In this document: one piece after another, positions 1 to 7,133 of the stretch
How positions within the stretch are numbered: the stretch's first letter is position 1
Layout of the letters: each line of letters begins with the position of its first letter
From: Kitasatospora viridis
GTDB taxonomy: Bacteria; Actinomycetota; Actinomycetes; Streptomycetales; Streptomycetaceae
NCBI RefSeq assembly: GCF_007829815.1
Contig: NZ_VIWT01000003.1
Location: 310,001 to 374,000 of the forward strand
Length of the DNA: 64,000 nucleotides
Reading direction: 5' to 3'
Notes under the pieces: model-generated
The model's input: only the letters and a program-made list of their open reading frames with translations
What the model was told of the DNA's origin: nothing
Database searches by the model: none
Made by a program: the position numbers and the translations under genes

Positions 1-318
1 GTCCTCGGCGGTGAGGAGCAGCCGCTGCGCCGGGTAGGACGGGTCGAGCGGCACGTAGGTGTGCCCGCTGCGCAGCACCGCCAGCATGGCGACGATCACC
101 TGCGCGCCGCGCCGCAGGTGCAGGCCGATCCGCTGGCCGGGCTGCGGGCGGTGGCGGCGCAGCAGCGCGGCCAGCTGGGCGGCCTGCCGGTCCAGCTGGG
201 CGTAGGTCAGCTCGCCGTCCGCGTCGCGCAGCGCGACCCGGTCGGGGTGGCGCCGGGCCTGCCGGTCGAAGAGGCGGTGGACCAGCTGGTCCTCGGCGGG
301 AACGGATCCGATCAGCAC
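1..318 (-). CDS. NRPS adenylation domain, N-terminal part (runs off left edge)
   Basis: Only the first 106 codons are in the window. The reading frame shows the start of an amino-acid adenylation domain: a 'LTYAQLD' core like the A1-proximal LTYxEL motif, then 'MLAVLRSGHTYVPLDPSYPAQR', here split as MLAVLRSGHTY and VPLDPSYP, which is the A2 core. The chosen GTG at 316-318 has an AAGGAG ribosome site 11 bases upstream, and no condensation domain precedes it, so this is a stand-alone or initiating A domain. It lies 41 bases after the asparagine-synthetase-like gene on the same strand. Known: such domains activate an amino acid as aminoacyl-AMP and load a carrier protein. Inferred: it could load in trans the PCP of the neighbouring A-less NRPS. 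Confidence 0.85.
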   Translation of the reverse strand, partial: MLIGSVPAEDQLVHRLFDRQARRHPDRVALRDADGELTYAQLDRQAAQLAALLRRHRPQPGQRIGLHLRRGAQVIVAMLAVLRSGHTYVPLDPSYPAQRLLLTAED

Positions 319-359
319 GCGGGCGGCCTCTCCTTGTAGTGGGCGGGTGCGGTGCGGGG

Positions 360-2171
360 TCACAGGGCCGGGCGGATCCGGCGGGCGCGCAGCCAGCCGT
401 CGAGTTGCAGCACCATCTCGGTGTCGGCCCGGCCCAGCCAGCCGCCGCGGTCCAGCCGGCGCGGGTCGTCGACCACCTGCCAGGCCTTGGCCAGGTCGAG
501 CAGCGGCCGCACGGGTGCGTCCTGGTCGGTCAGCACCTCGCGCAGCCGCTCGGCCAGCGACTGCTTGTAGCCGGCGTGGTAGGTGATCGGGAACGGCACC
601 TTGGGCCGGTCGAGCACGGCGGCGGGCAGCAGGTCGGCGGCGATGGTGCGCAGCAGGCTCTTGTCCCGGCCGTCGAAGGACTTCATCCGCCACGGGACGT
701 TGTAGAGGTAGTCGAAGAGGCGGTGGTCGGAGAACGGGAAGCGGACCTGGAGCCCGGCTGCGGCGGCCAGCCGCTCGGAGTGGTTGACCGCCTGCTCGTA
801 GAGCCGGGTCATGTGCAGGTGGTCGATCTCCCGGGCCCGCCGGTCGTCGGCGGGGGCGCCGGGCAGGTGCGGCACCTCCTCGCGGGCCTCCTGGTAGCGC
901 TCGGCGCAGAAGCCGGTGAAGCCGATCGAGCGCAGCAGCTCCGGGTCGAACAGGTCGTTGCCGATCCCGTTCGCCAGGCCGAAGGCCCGGGCCCGCTCGA
1001 TCCACGGGAAGGTCCGGTGCTCGGTCGCGGCCCGTTCCTGATCGCTGATCAGGCCGCCGAAGACCGCGTCGGCGGCCTCGCCGCTGAGCGCCACCGGCGT
1101 GTGCGCGGCGACCTGACGGTAGAACAGGTAGGGCGTCAGGTTCTTGTCCCCGAAGGGTGACGGGAAGTCCTTGGCGGCCAGCACGGCGGCCAGGGTGGCC
1201 GGCTCGGTCAGCGTGGCCGGGTCGACCAGCACCTCCTGGTGCGCGCAGCCCACGTGGTCCACCACCGCCTGGGCGAACGGCCGGTCGGGCACGCCGGCGG
1301 CGCTCTCCCCGAAGGAGACGGTGAAGGTGCGCGGCCCCGCCGCGACGCCCTGGGCTACCAGGGCGGTGAGGGCGCTGGAGTCCAGGCCGCCGGAGAGCAG
1401 CACGGCGGGCGAGCCGCCGGGGGCCTCGCGGGCGATCGCCTCCTCCAGCAGGCCCCGGGTGGTGGCGATGGTCGAGGCCAGGTCCTCGGTGTGCGGGCGG
1501 GCCCGCAGCTGCCAGTACCGGTGCTCGCGCACGCCCTCCGGGCCGAGCCGCACCAGGTGCGCGGGGCGCACCTCGCGCACCCGGCGCAGCACCGAGTGGC
1601 CCGGGCGGCGCACCTGGGCGAGCAGGGCGCACAGGCCCTCGGCGTCGAGCTCGTTGCCGGCCAGTGGGTGGGCGCCGAGCGCCGCCGCCTCGGAGGCGAA
1701 CAGCGCGCCGTGCGGCAGCGGCAGGTAGCTCAGCGGCTTGACGCCGAACCGGTCGCGGCAGAGCACGAGTTCGCTGCTCCGGGCGTCCCAGATCGCGAAG
1801 GCGAACAGGCCGTCCAGGTGCTCGGCCACGGCGCAGCCCCAGCGCAGGTAGCCGTGCAGAACCAGTTGCGCGTCGGTGTCGAGCGCTCCGCTCGGGCCGG
1901 CCGGGCCGAGCTCGGCGCGCAGCCGGGCGGAGTTGTCGAGCACGCCGTCGAAGGTGATCGCGGCGAGCGGGCGGCCGTCCTGCTCGGCCACGGCGGGCTG
2001 GGCGGCCGGGGCCTCCAGCGCGTCGGCGGCGTGGCCGAGCAAGGCGTGCGGGCTGTGCCAGTGCCGGTCGCCGTGGGCGCCGCGGACGAGGCCGGCCGTC
2101 ATCGCGGCCACGGCCCCGCCCTCGTGGGTCAGGTCGCGCTGGCGGTCGACCCAGCCGGTGATGCCGGACAT
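360..2171 (-). CDS. Asparagine-synthetase-like amide synthetase with degenerate glutaminase domain
   Basis: 603 residues, normal AsnB length, with an N-terminal class II glutaminase fold and a C-terminal ATP-pyrophosphatase synthetase domain. The synthetase half keeps the PP-loop SGGLDSS (about residue 260), a GEAADAVFGG loop and a C-terminal RPKVPFP lysine motif. The glutaminase half is damaged: the protein begins MSGITGW, so the essential Cys2 is Ser; RGPD is replaced by RGAHGD; and the glutamine-binding NGE is replaced by FDGVLDN. Known: homologues that lost Cys2, such as beta-lactam synthetases and CarA, use the ATP site for other amide bonds. Inferred: it uses ammonia or another amine, or closes an intramolecular amide, for the adjacent NRPS pathway. 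GGAGAA precedes the ATG; the NRPS gene ends 45 bases upstream. Confidence 0.85.
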   Translation of the reverse strand: MSGITGWVDRQRDLTHEGGAVAAMTAGLVRGAHGDRHWHSPHALLGHAADALEAPAAQPAVAEQDGRPLAAITFDGVLDNSARLRAELGPAGPSGALDTDAQLVLHGYLRWGCAVAEHLDGLFAFAIWDARSSELVLCRDRFGVKPLSYLPLPHGALFASEAAALGAHPLAGNELDAEGLCALLAQVRRPGHSVLRRVREVRPAHLVRLGPEGVREHRYWQLRARPHTEDLASTIATTRGLLEEAIAREAPGGSPAVLLSGGLDSSALTALVAQGVAAGPRTFTVSFGESAAGVPDRPFAQAVVDHVGCAHQEVLVDPATLTEPATLAAVLAAKDFPSPFGDKNLTPYLFYRQVAAHTPVALSGEAADAVFGGLISDQERAATEHRTFPWIERARAFGLANGIGNDLFDPELLRSIGFTGFCAERYQEAREEVPHLPGAPADDRRAREIDHLHMTRLYEQAVNHSERLAAAAGLQVRFPFSDHRLFDYLYNVPWRMKSFDGRDKSLLRTIAADLLPAAVLDRPKVPFPITYHAGYKQSLAERLREVLTDQDAPVRPLLDLAKAWQVVDDPRRLDRGGWLGRADTEMVLQLDGWLRARRIRPAL

Positions 2172-2216
2172 GGTTCTCCGTGAGGTGTCGGGCGGCCCGG
2201 GAGGGCCGGCGGTGGG

Positions 2217-5200
2217 TCAGTGCGCGGGCTGGTCCGGGTCCGGGAGCTCCTCCAGCGGTGTGCCAAGGTGGTCCGCGAAGCCGCTCAGCAGCGTGTCCAG
2301 CCAGCGGCCCAGGCGCCGCACGTCGGCCGCGTCGAACCGGTCGCCGCGGTGCGAGAGCCCGGCGCGCAGCCGCCCGCGGTCCTCGACCAGGGTCAGGGTG
2401 AGCCCGAACTTGGCCTCGTAGCCGAAGCGTTCGTCGCTGGCCAGCGGTGTCATCAGGGCCTCGCCGACGGCCACCGGCTCGGCCGACCTGAGGTTGAGGT
2501 TGAGCATGACGTCCGCGAACGGGGTGGCGGTGGAGCTGCGGGGCGGGGCCAGGCGGGCGATCACCTCGCCGAGCGGCGCGCCCGGGTGCTCGGCCAGCAG
2601 CAGCACCGACTCGCGGGTCGCGTCGAGCAGCTGGCCGAGGGTGCGGCCCTCCTCGTGCCGCGAGCGCAGGATCGCGGTGCCCAGGCGCGGGCCTAGCAGG
2701 CCGGGCAGGCTGCCGCCGGCGCCGTCCACCACCGGCACCGCGAAGGTGACGTCGTGGTGGCCGGTCAGCCGGTGCAGGGCGGCGGCGAGGGCGGTCGCGG
2801 CGATCATGAACCAGGAGCTCGTCCGCTGGGTGCCCACCGTGCGCAGCCGGGGCAGCAGGTCGTCCGGCAGCTCCAGGACGAGCGCGCCGTCCGGCTGGGG
2901 CGTGCTGGGCGGGGCGAGCGGCAGGCTCGCCGGGGCACCGGCCAGGCGCTCGACCCAGAAGTCGGCGGACGCACCGGCGACGGCCCGCGCACGCGGCTCC
3001 TGAGCGGCCGTCACGTAGTCCCGGTACTGCGCCGGGGGCGGCGACTGCGGCTCGCCGCCGTCCGCGGCCGCCGCGTAGCCCAGGGCCAGCTCGGCGGCCA
3101 GCGCCTGGACCGACTCCCCGTCCAGCACCAGGTGGTGGGCGCAGACCAGCAGCGCCTGGGCGTCCCGGTCCAGCTCGGCCAGCGCGAACCTGACCAGCCG
3201 TCCGGTGCCGGGGTCGAACGGGGCGCGGGCCGCCCGGCGCAGCCAGTCCTCGACCGCCGGTGCGCGCTGCGGCTCGGGCAGCCCGGTGAGGTCGAGGTGT
3301 TCGAGCTCGGGGTTCCAGGGGCCCTCGATCCGCTGGACCAGCCGCCCGTCCTCGTCCAGGAACCGGGTCCGCAGGATCTCGTGCCGGGCCACCAGGCCCG
3401 CCAGCGACTTCTCCAGGGTGCCCGGGTCCAGCCGTCCGTCCAACCGCCAGGCCAGCACGATGTTGTAGACCGCGCGGGCCGGGTCCAGCCGCTCGGCGAG
3501 CCAGATCCGCTCCTGGAACCCGGAGGCGGGCAGCTGCACCGCCTCGGTCACCGGGCCGGCCAGCGCCTCGGCGGGCCGGTCCGTACCGAGCCGCTCGTCG
3601 ATCAGCGCGGCCAGCTCGCCCAGCCGGGGGTGGTCGAACACGTCGCGCAGCGAGATCGCCGCGCCGAGGTCCTCCTCGACCTGGGTGACCAGCTGTCCGA
3701 CGAGCAGGGAGTGGCCGCCGAGTTCGAAGAAGGACTCCTCGGGGCCCGGCGGGTCCATCATCAGGACCTCTCCCCAGACCTCGGCCAGCGCGGCCAGGCA
3801 GCCGGCGGCGGACGGGGCGGCGGGGACGGCGCGGACGGCGGGGGTGGCCTCGGTCGCGGGGGCGCCGACCGGGCCGAGCAGTTCCAACCGGGCGCCGGGC
3901 AGGGTCCTGGCCCGCAGCGCGGGGGCGCCGTCCGCACCCGCCTGCCGGAGCAGTCCGGGCACGCCCAGCGGTGCGCGGTTGCCGTCCTGGTCGGCGACGA
4001 AGACGGGCACGCCCGCCGGTGCGGCGACCAGCGTGCGGGCCGGGTTCGGGGCGCCTTGCGCGGCGGCCAGCTCGGCCGGGTCGAAGAGCGGCTCGGCGGA
4101 TCCGGGCGCCGGCTCCAGCACGGCGGCCAGCTCGCTGATCCGCCGCCCGGGGTGGCGGCAGAGGTCGGCCAGCACCGCCAGGTAGTCCTCGGACAGCGCG
4201 CCGAGCAGGGTGGGGCCGACGGTGGCGCCCGGGTCCTTCCAGAGCATCGACAGGCCGCCCTTGTCGCCGCGCAGCATCAGGGTCGCCCGGAAGTCCGCGG
4301 TGCTCTCCAGCTGACGCAGGCTCAGCACGGCGGAGGCGCCCTGCGGGTCGGTGAGCCGCAGCGCGCGCACGTCGACGTGCTCGTGCCGCCCGGCGTCCCA
4401 CCACTGGAAGACCACCTGGTGGGTGCGCGCGTGGGCGTCGGGGCCGGTCAGGCCGGCGGCGCGCAGGACGGCCGGCAGCGGGAGCTCGCCGTGGCGCAGG
4501 CAGTCGCCCATGTCCCGGTGCAGCCGGGCGACCAGCTCGGCGTAGCTGTCGGACCCGCTGACCGTCTGCACCACGGGCAGCACGTTGGCGAAGTAGCCGA
4601 CCAGCTCACGGGTTCCCGGCACCGACCGGCCGTGGAAGGGCACGCAGGCCAGCACCCGGTCCTGGCCGCTGTAGCGGCGCAGCAGCACGAAGAAGGCGGC
4701 GAACATCACCGTGAATCGGCTGACCTCCAGCTGGTCGGCGACGTCCGCGACGCGGGCCAGCAGGTCGTGCTCCAGCGGGCCGCCCAGCACCTGGTAGCGC
4801 GGCGGCTCCAGGGGCGCGGGCAGTTCGAAGGCGGGCGGGTCCGCGCCGAGGTAGCCGCGCCAGAACTCCCGGTGCGGCTCGCCCTCCGGGTCCTCGGCCA
4901 GCGCGTGCGAGCGAGCGGCCGAGGCCGCCCAGAGCGCCGGGTCGTCGGGCTCGCCGAGCTCCTCGCCGGCCCAGGCCCGGGTCAGCGCGTGCAGCAGGGT
5001 GAGCACCGACGCACCGTCACACACCAGGTGGTGGACGGCGATCAGCAGCAGGGTGCCCTCGGGGTGGTGGATCACGTCCGCGCGCACCAGCGGTCCGCCG
5101 CGCAGGTCGAAGGGGTGCTGCCAGGCGGTCCGCGCCGCCTGCTCGGCCGGCTCGGTGGTGTGCCGCTCGCGCACCGGGACCTCGGGCGCCGCCGACCAGT

Positions 5201-5444
5201 CGAGCACGGCGGTGCCGGCCCGCTCCACGACTCGGCCGAGCAGGTGCGGGTACCTGCGGGTGACGGCGGCCAGCGCGGTGCGCAGCTGCGCCGGGTCGGG
5301 CTCGCCCCGCACGTCGAAGGCCAGCGGGATGATGTGGGTCCACTGCTCCGGGTCGATCTGCCACCCGACGAACATGGCCTGCTGTCCCACGGACAGGGGG
5401 GCGGTCCGGGCGCCGCCGGCGGCGCTGTGCTGACTGTCTGTCAT
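2217..5444 (-). CDS. NRPS: condensation - vestigial A - PCP - condensation
   Basis: 1075 residues. The ATG at 5444 has AGGAGAGG just upstream; an earlier in-frame start lacks one. Domain order: first C domain (about 10-430) with intact HHLVCDG near 138; a stretch at about 430-540 that still resembles scraps of an A domain (VFVADQDGNRAPLGVPG, then GARLELLG) but is far too short to adenylate; PCP with the phosphopantetheine serine in FFELGGHSLL near 577; second C domain with HHLVLDG near 770. No A, E or thioesterase domain follows. Inferred: the PCP must be charged in trans, perhaps by the stand-alone A domain encoded at 1-318, and the terminal C domain passes on or releases the chain. First gene of the visible three-gene run. 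Confidence 0.92.
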   Translation of the reverse strand: MTDSQHSAAGGARTAPLSVGQQAMFVGWQIDPEQWTHIIPLAFDVRGEPDPAQLRTALAAVTRRYPHLLGRVVERAGTAVLDWSAAPEVPVRERHTTEPAEQAARTAWQHPFDLRGGPLVRADVIHHPEGTLLLIAVHHLVCDGASVLTLLHALTRAWAGEELGEPDDPALWAASAARSHALAEDPEGEPHREFWRGYLGADPPAFELPAPLEPPRYQVLGGPLEHDLLARVADVADQLEVSRFTVMFAAFFVLLRRYSGQDRVLACVPFHGRSVPGTRELVGYFANVLPVVQTVSGSDSYAELVARLHRDMGDCLRHGELPLPAVLRAAGLTGPDAHARTHQVVFQWWDAGRHEHVDVRALRLTDPQGASAVLSLRQLESTADFRATLMLRGDKGGLSMLWKDPGATVGPTLLGALSEDYLAVLADLCRHPGRRISELAAVLEPAPGSAEPLFDPAELAAAQGAPNPARTLVAAPAGVPVFVADQDGNRAPLGVPGLLRQAGADGAPALRARTLPGARLELLGPVGAPATEATPAVRAVPAAPSAAGCLAALAEVWGEVLMMDPPGPEESFFELGGHSLLVGQLVTQVEEDLGAAISLRDVFDHPRLGELAALIDERLGTDRPAEALAGPVTEAVQLPASGFQERIWLAERLDPARAVYNIVLAWRLDGRLDPGTLEKSLAGLVARHEILRTRFLDEDGRLVQRIEGPWNPELEHLDLTGLPEPQRAPAVEDWLRRAARAPFDPGTGRLVRFALAELDRDAQALLVCAHHLVLDGESVQALAAELALGYAAAADGGEPQSPPPAQYRDYVTAAQEPRARAVAGASADFWVERLAGAPASLPLAPPSTPQPDGALVLELPDDLLPRLRTVGTQRTSSWFMIAATALAAALHRLTGHHDVTFAVPVVDGAGGSLPGLLGPRLGTAILRSRHEEGRTLGQLLDATRESVLLLAEHPGAPLGEVIARLAPPRSSTATPFADVMLNLNLRSAEPVAVGEALMTPLASDERFGYEAKFGLTLTLVEDRGRLRAGLSHRGDRFDAADVRRLGRWLDTLLSGFADHLGTPLEELPDPDQPAH

Positions 5445-5528
5445 GTTTCCTCTCCTGCCTGGCGGTCCGCTGATGAGACGGTTCACCAGTGGGGCGGGGT
5501 TCACCGCCGGGACAGGAGCTCACTTCTG

Positions 5529-5596
5529 TGACGACGCGTCATGCGGGCGGCCACGTCCCCCACCTGCGGCGCAACCGACGGCATGACACGTCGTCA
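5529..5596. repeat. 16-bp inverted repeat pair, possible operator
   Basis: TGACGACGCGTCATGC at 5529-5544 faces GCATGACACGTCGTCA at 5581-5596, a 15/16 match as an inverted repeat. The arms are 52 bp apart start to start, about five helical turns, and each arm contains its own short palindrome (GACGCGTC, GACACGTC). It sits 85 bp upstream of the NRPS start codon, and the right arm includes the stop codon of the upstream small gene. A paired regulator-binding site or a weak terminator are both possible. Confidence 0.5.
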
Positions 5597-5860
5597 GGAC
5601 ACCGCGATCCAGCTCTCCTCGCTCCGCCGCTCGCCGGGGCGGCCCGCGCGCAGCGGGTGCGGGGCGGTGAGCACCCGGACCACCCGGCGCCGGGGCGGCA
5701 GCAGCTTGCCGAGCGCGGCCCCCGCCATCACCAGCGTCGTCGCCGCCACCACGGTGGCCAGCGCCTCGAACCCGGACCCGGGCCGCGCGAGGCCCCGCAC
5801 CGAGAGCGCCGACGCCCCGCCGACGCCCAGCGCCCCCGCCGCCGGCAGTGCTCCGTACAC
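5594..5860 (-). CDS. Small membrane protein, unknown function
   Basis: An 88-residue frame starting at GTG 5858-5860, 74 bases after the glycosyltransferase gene on the same strand. It has two hydrophobic segments, one near the N terminus (GALPAAGALGVGGASAL) and one in the middle (FEALATVVAATTLVMAGAAL), followed by an arginine-rich tail. That gives a two-helix membrane protein with a positively charged cytoplasmic end. I do not recognise the family. The ribosome site is poor (GGGG shortly before the start), so a spurious frame is possible. It could be an accessory membrane partner of the upstream glycosyltransferase. Confidence 0.45.
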   Translation of the reverse strand: MYGALPAAGALGVGGASALSVRGLARPGSGFEALATVVAATTLVMAGAALGKLLPPRRRVVRVLTAPHPLRAGRPGERRSEESWIAVS

Positions 5861-5934
5861 GCGATCCCCGCCCCTCGACGCCGCTGCCGAACGATGAACC
5901 CTGCCGAACCGTGCGCACTGCGGCAGGCCGCCGC

Positions 5935-7047
5935 TCAAGTGGTGCGCCAGTACTGCTCCCGGCGGCGCAGCGTGTCCCACAGCGCGCGCAGGTAGACGGC
6001 GTGCTGGAACAGGTCGTAGCCCAGCTCCACGACGAGCGTGCCGGCCAGCACCTGCGCCTTCCAGCCGGCCCCGTGCGCCGTGACCACCTTCTCCGCGACG
6101 AAGACCAGCCCGACGACGTGCCAGAACGGCGAGGAGCGCGGCCTCCCCCGGGCCAGCATCCAGCCGGTGAAGACCAGGTAGAGGGCGAGCGAGAGGACGG
6201 ACATGCCCATCAGGGCCTGCCGGCGGATGTACGGGGCGGTGACCGGCGTCCAGCCGTAGTCGCGCAGGTTCTCCAGGGCGCCGCGCTGCCAGCGCAGGCG
6301 CTGGTGCCAGAGCCTGGGCAGACTGGTCATCACCTCGGTGACCACGGCGCAGCCCGGCGGGGAGACCGTGCGGTAGCCCAGGGTCCGCACCGCCTTGGTG
6401 ATCTCGTCGTCCTCGGTGAGCGAGGCCAGCGAGTAGTAGGAGGTGCCGCCGCCGATCAGCCCGGCCAGCCGGGCCTGCCTGACCTCGCGCAGGGTGGCGA
6501 CCCGGAACAGCGTCGCCGTGCCGGTGAGCACGTCGGCGCGGTACTCCCGGCGGGCGATCTCGCGGGCGTAGCGGTGGAATTCGATGCGCTGGAGCGCGCC
6601 GAGCAGGCCGCCGCCCGGCTCGCCGTAGAAGATGCCGCCGACGGCGCCGACCGTGCGGTCCATCGCGGCGACGGCGCTGGCGAGGAAGGTCGGCTGGAGC
6701 GTGGTGTCGGCGTCCTGGACGAGCACCAGGTCGGCCGCGTCGAGGTCGTCCAGCAGCCGGCCGAGCGCCTGGTTGAGGGCGCCGGCCTTCTTGTGCCGGT
6801 TGCCCCGGGATTCGATGACGGCGGCGCCGGCCGCCCGGGCGGCCGGCGCCGTCCCGTCGGTGCAGTTGTCGGCCACCACCACGACCCGGTCCGGCGGGCG
6901 GTGTTGGCGGTGCAGCGCCGCGATGGCGGCGGCGATCCGGTCGGCCTCGTCGTGGGCGGGGATCAGCGCGAGGATGCGGCCGGCCGTGGCCGTGCCGTCG
7001 TGGCGGGCCCGGGCGGGCGGGCGTCGTCCGGGGCGGGGCCATCGCAT
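5935..7047 (-). CDS. Membrane family 2 glycosyltransferase
   Basis: 370 residues. The ATG at 7047 has GAGGAG just upstream. The catalytic domain has the GT-A features of processive family 2 enzymes: PAHDE near the start, a QDADTT DxD-type motif near 111, TEDDE near 212 and QRLRWQRG (QxxRW) near 252. Three or four hydrophobic segments follow from about 280 to 370, placing it in the cytoplasmic membrane. Known: the QxxRW family builds beta-linked polysaccharides such as cellulose, hyaluronan or poly-GlcNAc. The 370-residue length and few helices suggest a short member. It follows the NHL-repeat gene by 86 bases. Substrate cannot be read from sequence. Confidence 0.85.
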   Translation of the reverse strand: MRWPRPGRRPPARARHDGTATAGRILALIPAHDEADRIAAAIAALHRQHRPPDRVVVVADNCTDGTAPAARAAGAAVIESRGNRHKKAGALNQALGRLLDDLDAADLVLVQDADTTLQPTFLASAVAAMDRTVGAVGGIFYGEPGGGLLGALQRIEFHRYAREIARREYRADVLTGTATLFRVATLREVRQARLAGLIGGGTSYYSLASLTEDDEITKAVRTLGYRTVSPPGCAVVTEVMTSLPRLWHQRLRWQRGALENLRDYGWTPVTAPYIRRQALMGMSVLSLALYLVFTGWMLARGRPRSSPFWHVVGLVFVAEKVVTAHGAGWKAQVLAGTLVVELGYDLFQHAVYLRALWDTLRRREQYWRTT

Positions 7048-7133
7048 GCGGTGCTCCTCGGGCGGTGGGGTCCTGGCGGGGCGCGGGGCGGCGGGCGCCG
7101 CGCCCGGGTGGGCGCGGCACCCGCCTGCCGGGG

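Noticed and set aside
2754..5531. A 925-codon open frame on the plus strand across the NRPS gene
   Set aside because: It is antisense to an obvious NRPS with conserved C and PCP motifs. Long antisense frames are expected at this GC content, and the translation is low-complexity Gly/Arg/Gln with no domain.
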